A DNA stretch of 39,864 nt from Chromatiales bacterium (GCA_028278145.1 JANQEV010000009.1:1-39864), one strand, 5' to 3'; positions 16,329 to 24,892 are shown, numbered from the stretch's first letter. Program-made: numbers and translations. Notes: generated by a model not told the origin, from the sequence alone.

Positions 16329-17339
16329 GTGATATTTTTCCCCTATAAGGCAGACCTTGATCTGCACCGCATACCGTTTTTTACTGTGCTGGTATCGATA
16401 CTGTGTATTGCAGTATTTCATCTGCAGGCTACAAATGAGAAGAAGGTCAAAGACTCGATAGTGCAGTTTTGCAGTTCAGAGCAACCACGCATGTTTCGCT
16501 TGGCTATGAGTAAACTATACAGGAGTAATTCACCGAGAAAGTGTGCTGATTTTATGGTTAAGTTGCACTTGGCCAAGGATAAAAACAGCACTCTTGAAAA
16601 GATTATTAGAAAGGGAGGTAAGCTGTCTGGTTTGAGTCGCAAGGATAGTGACAAATATATCAGTGATATTGTTTTGGAAAACTACGGTAACTATAAGGAT
16701 TCAGCGCCAGATCATCTAACCAACATGCTTTGGTATAAACCACATAGTTGGGATCCAGTAAAGATGATTACGGCGGCTTTTGCCCACGGTAGCTGGGGTC
16801 ATGTGATTGGAAACCTGGTGTTCTTTTTTGCCTTTGCAGCTACTATCGAAGTGATTGTTGGTTATGTGTTGTTTCCTCTCCTGCTACTGTCCATCGCAGT
16901 GTTCAGCCATATTGTTTATTCGGTAACCACGATTGGAATTGAATCGGCATTGCCCACAGTTGGGCTTTCTGGTGTTGTGAGTGGCATTATGGCGTTGTTT
17001 GTCTTTTTTTTGCCGAGAGCTGATATCCGCTGCTTTGTGTGGGTTTTGGTGTTCTTTCGTCGCTTTGGAATTCCTGCATGGTTGTTTGTGGGCTTTTTTG
17101 TGGGTTGGGATATCTACTACCTGTTCTCAAATGAGAACAATTCCAACATCAACTTTGCTGCCCACATAGGTGGGGCAGTATTTGGCTATATGCTTGGGAT
17201 TGTGCTGTTTCAGAAACGAAGAGATGAGATAAAACAACTTTCGTGTGTGGATTACAGTACCGGCAAAATGGTGGTCGGTTACAGTAATCCACAACAAAAC
17301 CAGGAACACTGGTCAAAGAAAAAGGTGAGAAAATGGTAG
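16329..17339 (+). CDS. Rhomboid-family intramembrane serine protease
   Basis: Protein of 336 residues starting at GTG after AGG. Catalytic serine S214 lies in G-L-S-G (212-215) and catalytic histidine H279 in F-A-A-H-I-G-G. The oxyanion-region residues H158 and N162 are present (H-G-S-W-G-H-V-I-G-N). Rhomboids cleave transmembrane segments inside the inner membrane. The unusual feature is a soluble stretch of roughly 100 residues (about 36-140), rich in Lys, Ser and Asp, between the first and second membrane helices, much longer than the loop in E. coli GlpG. The gene follows two small lipoprotein genes, and all three look A+T-rich. The natural substrate is unknown. Converges on the hemerythrin-PAS gene 10 bp away. 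Confidence 0.85.
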   Translation: MIFFPYKADLDLHRIPFFTVLVSILCIAVFHLQATNEKKVKDSIVQFCSSEQPRMFRLAMSKLYRSNSPRKCADFMVKLHLAKDKNSTLEKIIRKGGKLSGLSRKDSDKYISDIVLENYGNYKDSAPDHLTNMLWYKPHSWDPVKMITAAFAHGSWGHVIGNLVFFFAFAATIEVIVGYVLFPLLLLSIAVFSHIVYSVTTIGIESALPTVGLSGVVSGIMALFVFFLPRADIRCFVWVLVFFRRFGIPAWLFVGFFVGWDIYYLFSNENNSNINFAAHIGGAVFGYMLGIVLFQKRRDEIKQLSCVDYSTGKMVVGYSNPQQNQEHWSKKKVRKW

Positions 17340-17348
17340 CCTGTTATA

Positions 17349-18548
17349 TCAATCCCAATCTAGCAGCCTTTGCTCTCCTTCCAGTTGCTTAATGTCGGTT
17401 ATGTCCTGGGACATCTCCAGTACGCCGCGATAGTTTTTATCCTGGTCCCGCACAGCAAAGTAGCGGATCAGGATATAACGCCCTTTGAAATGAATACGGA
17501 AGTCAGCCACATCCTGGGTGCCTTTTTTGAACTCTTCCAGGATGCGCAGCACCTGGTCCACCGACTTGGGTGGATGGCAGTAACGCACCTCGCGCCCGAT
17601 GATACCGGCACTACGCGGAAACACCCGCTCTTCGCCCCGGTTGTAGAACACCACCTTGTCGTTCTCATCCACGTAGGTGATGTCGATGGGCAGGAACTTG
17701 AAGATCATGTTCACCTGTTCCGGGGTCAGGTAGCCCTCGTCGTAGTGTGAGGCCTCGGTGGAGAGATCCAGTTCCCGCTTCTTTGTATCTTCGGATGGAT
17801 GCACATACTCTGGCTCCTTAGACTGAGGTGGGTAGGGTGGTGGTGTCTCATCCAGCATCCAGCCGATCTCCTCATCGCCGGTGCGCATGGCCTCCCACTC
17901 TGACTCTTCCAGCATGTTCATGGCATTGGGCAGCAGGCGCTCTTCTTCCACCGCCATCAGACGCACCAGTTCGTCACGGGTGGATGGGAATTTCTGTGCT
18001 ACCTGTGTTGCGTCCCCCTGCTCCAGGGCGATGCGCACCTCTTTCAGACGGGCGCGGATATCATCGTGAAAGGCCCACATGTTCTTGCTGGGTGAGTCCC
18101 AGCCATGGCGCTCCAGGCAGGGAAACAGTTGGTTCTCCTTGCGCACGAAGTGTTTTTCCACCGTAAGGATTTTCTGAAACACGGCATTGAAACCATCCAG
18201 ATCCTGGTTTGGGTCAATCTGTCCAATCTCTGAGAACAGCGAGCGCAGCAAGGCGTTCTCTTCCAGATATACTCGTACCGGGTGTCCAGGTGCGAACTGG
18301 TTGAGGATACCGGCAGCAACCTTGTTCACTATCACCTGGTGGTAGAAATCTATGACCTGGGGGTTGTTCTGAAACTCTACCCCTTCCTGTCCCAGGCTCT
18401 GGAATACCTCGGATACGGCCTCTTGGCTCAGGTCATCACACTCGTTATCAAACTGGTGAATCAACTCATCGGCGTTGCCGCCTTCGCATATGGTACGGAT
18501 GATGTTGGATAGCTTCTCGTTGCTGGTGTTGGTAATAAATTCGCTCAA
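17349..18548 (-). CDS. DUF438/hemerythrin/PAS sensor-like protein
   Basis: About 399 residues. Order: an N-terminal DUF438-type helical domain; a hemerythrin-like domain with candidate metal ligands H89 (G-H-P), H133 and E138 (K-H-F-V-R-K-E) and H161 (F-H-D-D-I); a proline-rich linker; and a C-terminal PAS domain (about 275-390). Di-iron hemerythrin domains commonly sense or carry oxygen or nitric oxide, and this architecture is known from anaerobes and facultative bacteria. No output domain is present, so signal transfer is unclear. The TTG at 18548 is preferred because AGAGGA (complement of 18557-18562) lies eight bases upstream and the following residues match the family start. An ATG at 18656 would add 36 atypical residues. 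Confidence 0.8.
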   Translation of the reverse strand: MSEFITNTSNEKLSNIIRTICEGGNADELIHQFDNECDDLSQEAVSEVFQSLGQEGVEFQNNPQVIDFYHQVIVNKVAAGILNQFAPGHPVRVYLEENALLRSLFSEIGQIDPNQDLDGFNAVFQKILTVEKHFVRKENQLFPCLERHGWDSPSKNMWAFHDDIRARLKEVRIALEQGDATQVAQKFPSTRDELVRLMAVEEERLLPNAMNMLEESEWEAMRTGDEEIGWMLDETPPPYPPQSKEPEYVHPSEDTKKRELDLSTEASHYDEGYLTPEQVNMIFKFLPIDITYVDENDKVVFYNRGEERVFPRSAGIIGREVRYCHPPKSVDQVLRILEEFKKGTQDVADFRIHFKGRYILIRYFAVRDQDKNYRGVLEMSQDITDIKQLEGEQRLLDWD

Positions 18549-18836
18549 AACAAGTATCCTCTGGATATATCCGACTGTTTTAGTCGGAAAGCCACATGTG
18601 CGTATCCTATACAGGGAAGAGTCAGCTATGGTGTATGGCTCTTCTGTATCTGCCAACTATCTGTTTCTACAAGAAATTATTTGAGGACTTGCGAAAACGA
18701 CCAAGCGGGACAGCCAATAGAGAGACGCTGGCTGGTTAAAAATCGGCGCAATTATGCCATTCAAGCGCCTTATTTTTCAAATAGTTATTGGCTATTGAGC
18801 TACAAGGGAACTGAATGGTCCAGGTTTCTAGATCAT
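18549..18836. other. Intergenic region with nested palindromes
   Basis: About 290 bases between two minus-strand genes. The outer inverted repeat AGCCAATA 18712-18719 pairs with TATTGGCT 18786-18793. Inside lies GGCGC 18745-18749 with GCGCC 18765-18769, flanked by an A-rich and a T-rich run, a form compatible with a bidirectional terminator. The minus strand just downstream of 18837 also reads open in coding-like fashion. No gene is called. Confidence 0.4.
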
Positions 18837-19310
18837 CTAGTCTGTTTCTGGGGTGGTTTTCGGATTTGGACTGAGGATCTTCTGTTGCCAGAACACATAA
18901 CTGCTACCAAGCAGGGCGGTGGCCAGACTGAAATCCAGGATCACCATCCCGATCAGAAAAGGATAGTTGCCGTGAGACATGCGGGAGAGGGTAGTACCCA
19001 GGATAATCATGGCTATGAGAAAGATGATGAATCCGGTGCGGTAGCACTGCCAGGGCTTTGGGTCAGGCAGTTGCGCAATGCGGTCCAGGTTTCTACGGCA
19101 GCTGGGTCCAAAGATATACCGGATCTTTACTAGTCCGATAGTGAATCCGAGCAGTGGTGCCAGCCAGGACCAGTAGTGGCCTGGTTTCATACTCATGGCT
19201 TCTTGCAGCAGAGAGTTGCCTTTTATTGCCAATACCACGACACCACTCAACCACACCATGGCGGCAAGTACCATGAGGGTGCGATGTGACATGCTGAAGA
19301 TACTACCCAT
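18837..19310 (-). CDS. Small four-helix membrane protein, unknown function
   Basis: About 157 residues with four predicted membrane helices separated by short loops; the loop after helix 2 contains a basic stretch with a single cysteine. No family is recognised. The start is chosen at ATG 19310, which overlaps the last eight bases of the yaeQ gene, the normal arrangement for coupled genes. A GTG at 19349 would extend deeper into yaeQ. Probably translated with yaeQ. The role cannot be inferred from context. Confidence 0.65.
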   Translation of the reverse strand: MGSIFSMSHRTLMVLAAMVWLSGVVVLAIKGNSLLQEAMSMKPGHYWSWLAPLLGFTIGLVKIRYIFGPSCRRNLDRIAQLPDPKPWQCYRTGFIIFLIAMIILGTTLSRMSHGNYPFLIGMVILDFSLATALLGSSYVFWQQKILSPNPKTTPETD

Positions 19311-19845
19311 GTAGCCAGGTCTCTGTTTGAATTTCCAGGTTGGTGTCACTATCGCTCATCCAGATATGTCCGTCCTGGATGCTGAACTGCAACCGCATGT
19401 TGCGTGTTACCATTTCCGCCATTGCATTACCGATGTCGGCGGGAAGTTTGATGACGGTTAGATTGTTGAAACGCTCCAGATTGCTTCTGATCTGTTGCCA
19501 CCACACCTGGGCACTTCTGTCGTCATAGCAGTAGATAACCACCTGCCTGGCCCGGCCACAGGCCTTGCGTATGCGCCTTTCATCTGGTTGCCCCAGGTCG
19601 ATCCACAGTTCTATTTCATCGCTCAGACTCTTCTGCCATAGATCAGGTTCATCATCGGTGCTGAGGCCTTTGGTGAAGGCCAGGGCGTCATCAGCATGTA
19701 GGGCAAAGGCCAATAGGCGTACCATCATGCGCTCGTCGGTCTCTGAGGGATGACGGGCTATGGTTAGGGAGTAATCCTGATAGTGATGGCGATCCATGTC
19801 TGATACCTGAATCTCTGCCTTGAAGATGGTTGCTTTTAGTGCCAT
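19303..19845 (-). CDS. yaeQ: YaeQ family protein
   Basis: Protein of 180 residues matching the YaeQ family over its whole length: M-A-L-K-A-T-I-F-K start, S-E-T-D-E-R-M-M-V-R-L-L, then W-I-D-L-G-Q-P-D-E-R-R-I-R-K-A and a conserved C-terminal half. YaeQ has a PD-(D/E)XK-like fold and was first linked to suppression of an RfaH defect; its biochemical role is not established. Overlaps the downstream membrane-protein gene by eight bases. Confidence 0.9.
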   Translation of the reverse strand: MALKATIFKAEIQVSDMDRHHYQDYSLTIARHPSETDERMMVRLLAFALHADDALAFTKGLSTDDEPDLWQKSLSDEIELWIDLGQPDERRIRKACGRARQVVIYCYDDRSAQVWWQQIRSNLERFNNLTVIKLPADIGNAMAEMVTRNMRLQFSIQDGHIWMSDSDTNLEIQTETWLHG

Positions 19846-19895
19846 GCGGGGATTTTCGCAGATAAGGAGAGCTAATGTTAATAGTTTTACTCAGG

Positions 19896-20513
19896 TTAAA
19901 TCAGCTGCAGCAGTTCCAGGCCGTCATGGAACAGGTTCAGGGCCAGGAGTATCAGGGCAATTCCCAGACCATGCATGATGTAACGGTATGAGCTGCTGGT
20001 AAGGAAAGACTTGGATTTTGAAACCATGATGGCCAGCAGCACCTTACTCCCCACCAGCAGCAGGTAGAAGCAGAGCAGAAAGATAATGGCGGTTGCGGTA
20101 TTTACCTCCAACGCCTGGGCGATGATGGCTGCACCGATACTGAGCCAAAACAGGTATGGGTGTGGACTCAGTGCATTGACCAGGATCCCCTTGCGCAGTG
20201 ATCCGGTGCGTTGTGATTTCAGATCCAGGTCTACCCCATGGCTTTTAATACCCTGATAACCCATGTACAGCAGTAGGCAGCCACCTATTAGTGAGATGAT
20301 GCCCAACACCTGGTGGAACTGGCTAAGATGGCTGGCAAAATAATAGGTAATGCCGATGATAGGAAGGTCGGTGATTATGGGGGCAACGGCAATCCTGATC
20401 CCTGACCTGACATCATGTTGCAGGGTCTCGGATATCACCAGGGTAAGAAGTGGCCCGGGGGCAAAGCCGGCGGAAAGCCCCAGTACCGTGCCCAGGGCAA
20501 TAAAACTGAGCAT
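19896..20513 (-). CDS. LysE/RhtB-family exporter
   Basis: Protein of 205 residues with about six hydrophobic helices and the N-terminal signature G-F-A-P-G-P-L-L-T-L of LysE/RhtB translocators, which export amino acids or related small solutes across the inner membrane. The substrate cannot be predicted. Lies 50 bp upstream of yaeQ and 42 bp downstream of the DUF3617 gene on the same strand, so a four-gene transcript is plausible. Confidence 0.85.
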   Translation of the reverse strand: MLSFIALGTVLGLSAGFAPGPLLTLVISETLQHDVRSGIRIAVAPIITDLPIIGITYYFASHLSQFHQVLGIISLIGGCLLLYMGYQGIKSHGVDLDLKSQRTGSLRKGILVNALSPHPYLFWLSIGAAIIAQALEVNTATAIIFLLCFYLLLVGSKVLLAIMVSKSKSFLTSSSYRYIMHGLGIALILLALNLFHDGLELLQLI

Positions 20514-20555
20514 ACTAATCCCTGGTGATATCTAATTAGGTCTCAGTAGTGACAG

Positions 20556-20966
20556 CTATTTGCATGGACCTATGCGTTTGCCGCTCATTCTTGAAGTCAT
20601 CAGCATGCCCTGTGTATTTACCTTTACTTCACCGTGGGCAGTATCTCCCTGGTAAATCATCTCGCCAGTGCTGGCTACCGGACCCTGTGGTGACTTACAG
20701 GTCATGGCCCAGGTTACTTTACCTGCACTGGTATTCAGGTCTTTAATGTCGCATTCCTGTCCAGGTTTTCTTGCTGCAGGGACCATATCATCCTTGGTTA
20801 GGCACTTTCTGTTTATCGTTGGTGGTATCTGCATAGGGGAGTTGGGAATATCTATTGTGGCTGTCCATTCCCACAGGCCTGGATTCATGTTGATATCGTC
20901 GGCGCTGACGATTCCTGACACACTGCATATGGCGGCAAACAGAGCTGTCTTGATCTTATGTTGCAT
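20556..20966 (-). CDS. DUF3617 family exported protein
   Basis: About 136 residues with an N-terminal signal peptide (cleavage after a V-S-A segment). The mature part matches DUF3617: the P-G-L-W-E-W opening, two cysteine pairs spread over the protein (R-K-C-L, Q-E-C-D, M-T-C-K, G-P-C-K) likely forming disulfides in the periplasm, and a beta-rich pattern. Function unknown. The ATG at 20966 is selected because GGAGAG (complement of 20971-20976) lies just upstream. The ATG at 20978 contains that ribosome binding site and would be too early. Confidence 0.75.
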   Translation of the reverse strand: MQHKIKTALFAAICSVSGIVSADDINMNPGLWEWTATIDIPNSPMQIPPTINRKCLTKDDMVPAARKPGQECDIKDLNTSAGKVTWAMTCKSPQGPVASTGEMIYQGDTAHGEVKVNTQGMLMTSRMSGKRIGPCK

Positions 20967-20970
20967 GTTT

Positions 20971-20976
20971 CTCTCC
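20971..20976 (-). promoter_or_regulatory. Ribosome binding site that sets the DUF3617 start
   Basis: GGAGAG on the minus strand, four bases before the ATG at 20966. It argues against the upstream ATG at 20978. Confidence 0.7.
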
Positions 20977-20978
20977 AT

Positions 20979-21278
20979 TTCAGATTAAACCCTGTGGGTG
21001 GTTGGACTTCCGTTAGCTATCATCCAGATTCTATAGTTTTTGTGTCGCCATGGATACGTGTTGATTTAGGGGATCTCTGATTGAGTTTATAGAAGTGAGA
21101 CATGGTGCAACTACTCTCCACGGTGGCAGCGATCATAGAGGATAGACTGTTTCAGTTTGATGATGGATTTAGTGGTGCCGAAATGGTCGTGCTCATCCAA
21201 GGCCTCCTTGACACCCCTCAAGCGCAGGCTTAGCCTCTCCTCCTAAACAATTATTTAACTAAAGGTGCTGGTGCAAGC
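20979..21278. other. 300-base intergenic region containing a small ORF
   Basis: Divergent region between the DUF3617 gene and the aldolase/dehydrogenase fusion. The main content is the small ORF at 21102-21233. No convincing promoter pair or terminator is seen; T-rich tracts occur near 21030. Confidence 0.35.
21102..21233 (+). CDS. Possible 43-residue small protein
   Basis: Open frame from ATG 21102 to TAG 21231-21233. The peptide is acidic with a mix typical of real proteins (V-A-A-I-I-E-D-R-L-F-Q-F-D-D-G-F, then M-V-V-L-I-Q-G-L-L). A GTGAG-like sequence lies a few bases before the ATG. It ends 45 bases before the aldolase/dehydrogenase gene. No family is recognised. It could be a small regulator or leader peptide, or a chance frame. 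Confidence 0.35.
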   Translation: MVQLLSTVAAIIEDRLFQFDDGFSGAEMVVLIQGLLDTPQAQA

Positions 21279-23252
21279 ATGAAGAGTCTCTGGAACGAAC
21301 TGGATGCAGCGGAATGTGAGAATGAACTGGAGCTGCGTGTGTATAGCTCACGTCTATTAGGCGGCAATCCTGAACTGGTACTGCACGGAGGTGGGAATAC
21401 CTCGGTCAAGATAAGGGAGACAAATCTGGTGGGGGAAGAGGAGGATATCCTCTATGTAAAAGGTTCTGGTTGGGATCTGGCCACTATAGAGGCTCCGGGG
21501 TTTACCCCCATACGCATGGCGCATCTGCAGAAACTGGCTCAGTTGGAGTCGCTGTCAGATACCCAGATGGTCAATGAGCTGAAGACCCAACAGACCATCG
21601 CAACTGCACCTACCGGGTCGGTTGAGGCAATTCTGCATGCAGTTCTACCATACAAGTACGTGGATCACACCCATGCCAATGCGGTGGTGACAATAACCAA
21701 TCTTCCAACTGGCAAGCAGATCATCCGGGAGATCTATGGGGAAGATGTTGTGATCATACCCTATGTGATGCCTGGCTTTGACCTGGCCCGCATGGTGGCA
21801 GAACGCTATGCGGCGGAGGCCACTGATAGCACACGTGGCCTGGTGTTGATGAATCATGGCATCTTCTCCTTTGCGGACAATGCCCGTGAATCCTATGAGC
21901 GTATGATTGAACTGGTGGATCGGGCCGAGCGGTATCTGAAAGGCCGTAGTGCCTGGGTGATACCACAGCACTACACCCGGTCAGAAAATCGTCTTGAACT
22001 GAAACAGGTAGCAACACTACGGCGGGATATCTCCCAGGCTGCTGGATTTTCTATGTTGCTGAGTCTTGATTGTTCACCGGAGGTGCTCTTCTTCTGTCAA
22101 CGCCCTGATCTTGCCAGTATCAGCCAGCAGGGACCGGCCACTCCGGATCATGTGATTCGCACCAAACGCCTACCAATGCTGGGCAGTGATCTGCCGGCTT
22201 ACATTGAGGCATATCGAAACTATTTTTATCTGAATATGCCCCATACCGGCCAGGATATGAGCATGCTGGACCCGGCGCCCAGGGTGATTCTAGATACTGG
22301 CGTGGGTATGTTTACTTCCGGAAAAACCGTAAAAGAGGTGGATATCAATGCGGATATCTATCGCCACACCATGCAGATAATACAGCGGGCAGAGCTGGCT
22401 GGAGGTTGGACGGCATTACCAGAGAACAAAATCTTTGAGGTGGAGTACTGGGAATTGGAGCAGGCCAAGCTGCGTAAGGGTGGTTCTGCACCGGAACTGC
22501 AGGGGGAGGTGGCGCTGGTAACAGGTGCCGCTTCTGGTATTGGCCGGGCCTGTGTGGATTCACTCTTGGCCAGAGGGTCTGCCGTAATAGGACTGGATCT
22601 GGATGATAGTGTGGAGAGCATGCGGGAAAACCCAGCCTATCTGGGCTTTACCTGTGATGTCACTGATGGTTCAGCAGTGCGTGATGCCCTGCAAATCGGG
22701 ATACGCCGTTTCGGTGGATTGGATATGCTGATACTGAATGCCGGTATGTTTCCTGGAGGCTGCCATATCTCAGAGTTGGATGATGCCAGTTGGCGTCAGG
22801 TAATGAGTGTGAATCTGGATGCCAATCTCTCTCTGATGCGTGACTGCTATCCATTTCTTAAGTTGTCGCCAAACAGCGGTCGGGTGGTGGTGATAGGTTC
22901 CAAGAATGTAGCCGCCCCTGGTCCAGGGGCCGCAGCCTATTCAGCGTCCAAGGCGGCCCTTAATCAGTTGGCCAGAATTGCAGCCCTGGAGTGGGCGGCT
23001 GATGGGATCAGGGTTAACACCCTGCATCCTGATGCTGTGTTTGATACCGGGATCTGGAGTGATGAGGTTCTGGAAAGTCGCGCCGCACACTATGGCATGA
23101 CCGTGCAGCAGTACAAGACGAAAAATCTGCTACAGACGGAAATCAGTTCCATGGATGTGGCAGAGCTGGCTGCGGCCATGTGTGGGCCGTTGTTTGCCAA
23201 GACCACCGCCGCCCAGGTTCCGGTCGACGGTGGCAATGACAGGGTGATATAA
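21279..23252 (+). CDS. Bifunctional class II aldolase / short-chain dehydrogenase
   Basis: Protein of 657 residues with two domains. N-terminal half (about 10-400): class II aldolase/epimerase fold, with zinc ligand candidates H130 and H132 (D-H-T-H) and H193 (N-H-G), of the rhamnulose-1-phosphate aldolase-like group. C-terminal half (about 408-655): short-chain dehydrogenase with TGAASGIG at 415-422, N-A-G, and the active-site Y554 and K558 (Y-S-A-S-K). Relatives (YuxG/RhaEW-like) couple cleavage of a sugar phosphate to oxidation or reduction of the aldehyde product. No sugar transporter, isomerase or kinase gene is nearby, so the substrate is uncertain. Confidence 0.9.
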   Translation: MKSLWNELDAAECENELELRVYSSRLLGGNPELVLHGGGNTSVKIRETNLVGEEEDILYVKGSGWDLATIEAPGFTPIRMAHLQKLAQLESLSDTQMVNELKTQQTIATAPTGSVEAILHAVLPYKYVDHTHANAVVTITNLPTGKQIIREIYGEDVVIIPYVMPGFDLARMVAERYAAEATDSTRGLVLMNHGIFSFADNARESYERMIELVDRAERYLKGRSAWVIPQHYTRSENRLELKQVATLRRDISQAAGFSMLLSLDCSPEVLFFCQRPDLASISQQGPATPDHVIRTKRLPMLGSDLPAYIEAYRNYFYLNMPHTGQDMSMLDPAPRVILDTGVGMFTSGKTVKEVDINADIYRHTMQIIQRAELAGGWTALPENKIFEVEYWELEQAKLRKGGSAPELQGEVALVTGAASGIGRACVDSLLARGSAVIGLDLDDSVESMRENPAYLGFTCDVTDGSAVRDALQIGIRRFGGLDMLILNAGMFPGGCHISELDDASWRQVMSVNLDANLSLMRDCYPFLKLSPNSGRVVVIGSKNVAAPGPGAAAYSASKAALNQLARIAALEWAADGIRVNTLHPDAVFDTGIWSDEVLESRAAHYGMTVQQYKTKNLLQTEISSMDVAELAAAMCGPLFAKTTAAQVPVDGGNDRVI

Positions 23253-23254
23253 GA

Positions 23255-23767
23255 TTATTTCTTCAGTGCATTCATTGCTGCGGTAAAACCGCTCAGAGAG
23301 ATGGGGAATCCCAACTGCTTCTGCTGTGGTGTGAAGAAGGCGATCCTTAATTTGTTACCACCCTTCATCATGCCCAGCAGTTTCTCATCCAGTGGTACCC
23401 GGGCCTGACAGCCATCTACTATACACTGGACGAATGGTGCTCTGGCAGCCTCTTTATTCTCATCCACCCTGATCTGAATTCCACTGGGTAGGAATACCCC
23501 TAGCGGCATGGTGATAACCATTATCGGCTTATTCCCCTTGGGAGGATAGGCAACTGTGGTATCTGCAATCTTCTTGTTGTTTTCCTTATTGGTAACCCGC
23601 TGGAAAATAAAACAAATCTTCTGATCAAATCCCTTTGGTGTTTCGCATTTATAGCCCCAGTCCTTAAAGCCCTTTTGCTTCTCTGCAGCTGCCAGCTGGA
23701 ATGGCATGGCCATCATGAAGAACACAATCGCGCTGATCAGACCGGTTGTTATTTTACGTTTGGACAT
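23255..23767 (-). CDS. IalB-family (invasion-associated locus B-like) periplasmic protein
   Basis: Protein of 170 residues with a signal peptide and an IalB-type body: F-K-D-W-G-Y-K-C-E, C-F-I-F-Q-R-V, M-P-L-G-V-F-L-P-S-G-I, and C-I-V-D-G-C-Q-A-R-V, which has the paired cysteines of the family. IalB was named from Bartonella; many free-living bacteria have homologues of unknown function, so a virulence role should not be assumed. Converges with the aldolase/dehydrogenase gene with two bases between stops. Confidence 0.85.
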   Translation of the reverse strand: MSKRKITTGLISAIVFFMMAMPFQLAAAEKQKGFKDWGYKCETPKGFDQKICFIFQRVTNKENNKKIADTTVAYPPKGNKPIMVITMPLGVFLPSGIQIRVDENKEAARAPFVQCIVDGCQARVPLDEKLLGMMKGGNKLRIAFFTPQQKQLGFPISLSGFTAAMNALKK

Positions 23768-24122
23768 CTATTTCTTCCTGTAGTGTGCATATGAAAAGAT
23801 CTGTTGCAGGCAATCTAACATAAACCACATACCATAATGAATAGTATTGTGATGCTGAGTGCTCCCTGGGACACTGATTGTGGCAAATTACAGCTATTGT
23901 CGCAGCTTCCCTGCAATAGGTTGCCGCCTTCCGGCAATATATGGCTTGAGAATCCACTTCCTATCTAGCTAACCGTCTGATTTTTGGTGGCTAATAAATA
24001 CAGCTTATTGCTGATTTGTCACCTCATGAAATAATTATTGTCTGGTCTGGATATTGCACTTTCCTGGGTATAGGTAATTCTTTTCATCATTAGGCCGTGA
24101 TCTGTGGCCGATGGAGGATGTT
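23768..24122. other. 355-base intergenic region with a 21-base tandem repeat
   Basis: Divergent region between the IalB-like and DUF547 genes. Two imperfect 21-base units lie at 23898-23918 and 23919-23939 (15 of 21 identical). A perfect hairpin TTGCCG-5 bases-CGGCAA lies within the second. A weak promoter-like pair (TTGCTG near 24008, AATAAT near 24030, 16-base spacing) points toward the DUF547 gene. A minus-strand ORF of 67 codons covers the repeat (see findings); it is not called as a gene. Confidence 0.4.
24113..24117 (+). promoter_or_regulatory. Ribosome binding site that sets the DUF547 start
   Basis: GGAGG, five bases before ATG 24123. It lies inside the longer frame that would begin at 24111, so that upstream ATG is unlikely. 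Confidence 0.75.
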
Positions 24123-24872
24123 ATGTCCAGATATCGATTTCTATTAATATTGGTTCCTCTAACCCTGTTCCTTGTTAGTGCTCCTGTTGTGGCAAGTGAA
24201 CCCGGATGGTCAGACTACCGGGTGCTACTTAAACGCTATGTTAAAAACGGTGTACGTAAAGGCGATCGGGTTACCTGGGTTGATTACAAGGGTATTTCCA
24301 GGGATCCACGCTGGAAGAAGGTCTTACGACGCTTGGCAAACTATCCGACACATCGTCTCAAGACCAAAAAAGAACGACTGGCATTCTATATCAATGCCTA
24401 TAACATCATGACGATAAAGCTGATTGCAAAAAACTGGCCGCTGGAGAGTATCCGGGATATTGGTAGCATCTTTGTTCCTGTATGGAAGAAGACAGCTGGC
24501 GTGGTTGGTGGTAAACGGGTGTCTCTGAGTGATATTGGACAGGGCAAGCTAAGGCCTTTAGGTGACCTGCGCAGCTATTTTGCCTTGGCCTGTGGTTCAG
24601 CCAGTTGCCCGGACCTGCGTCGGCAGCCATATACAGCCAGACATCTGAATCGACAATTGGATGATCAGGCCAGGAAATTCCTGAATAATCGTAGTAAGGG
24701 CATGGCCCGTAAGGCGGGTAAGGTAAGAGTGTCCAAGCTGTTTGCCTGGTTTAAGAAGGATTTTAATCGTGTTGGTGGTGTAAAGGCGTTTGTAAAACGC
24801 TATAAAAAGCTTCCAGACAAGATCACGCTGCGTGCGGATCTGCCATATAACTGGAGTGTTAATGGAGGTTAG
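24123..24872 (+). CDS. DUF547 exported protein
   Basis: About 249 residues. Signal peptide at the N terminus, then a DUF547 domain: V-D-Y-K-G, F-Y-I-N-A-Y-N-I-M-T-I, F-A-L-A-C-G-S-A-S-C-P, and L-P-Y-N-W-S near the end. The conserved Cys pair and Asn-Ala-Tyr-Asn motif are intact. DUF547 proteins are widespread, often periplasmic, and of unknown activity. The start at 24123 is set by GGAGG at 24113-24117. Converges on mltD with 16 bases between them. Confidence 0.8.
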   Translation: MSRYRFLLILVPLTLFLVSAPVVASEPGWSDYRVLLKRYVKNGVRKGDRVTWVDYKGISRDPRWKKVLRRLANYPTHRLKTKKERLAFYINAYNIMTIKLIAKNWPLESIRDIGSIFVPVWKKTAGVVGGKRVSLSDIGQGKLRPLGDLRSYFALACGSASCPDLRRQPYTARHLNRQLDDQARKFLNNRSKGMARKAGKVRVSKLFAWFKKDFNRVGGVKAFVKRYKKLPDKITLRADLPYNWSVNGG

Positions 24873-24892
24873 GCCCTGCTAACAGGTCCTAA
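24869..24892. terminator. Palindrome between convergent DUF547 and mltD genes
   Basis: TTAGG-C-CCTG (24869-24878), loop CTAA, CAGG-T-CCTAA (24883-24892): nine paired bases with one mismatch. The stem overlaps the stop codons of both genes. There is no U-run, so any transcript-ending role is tentative. Confidence 0.35.

Noticed and set aside
18681..19133. A 150-codon plus-strand ORF over the small membrane protein
   Set aside because: Its 3' part is antisense to a protein with four clear membrane helices. The rest lies in palindromic noncoding sequence.
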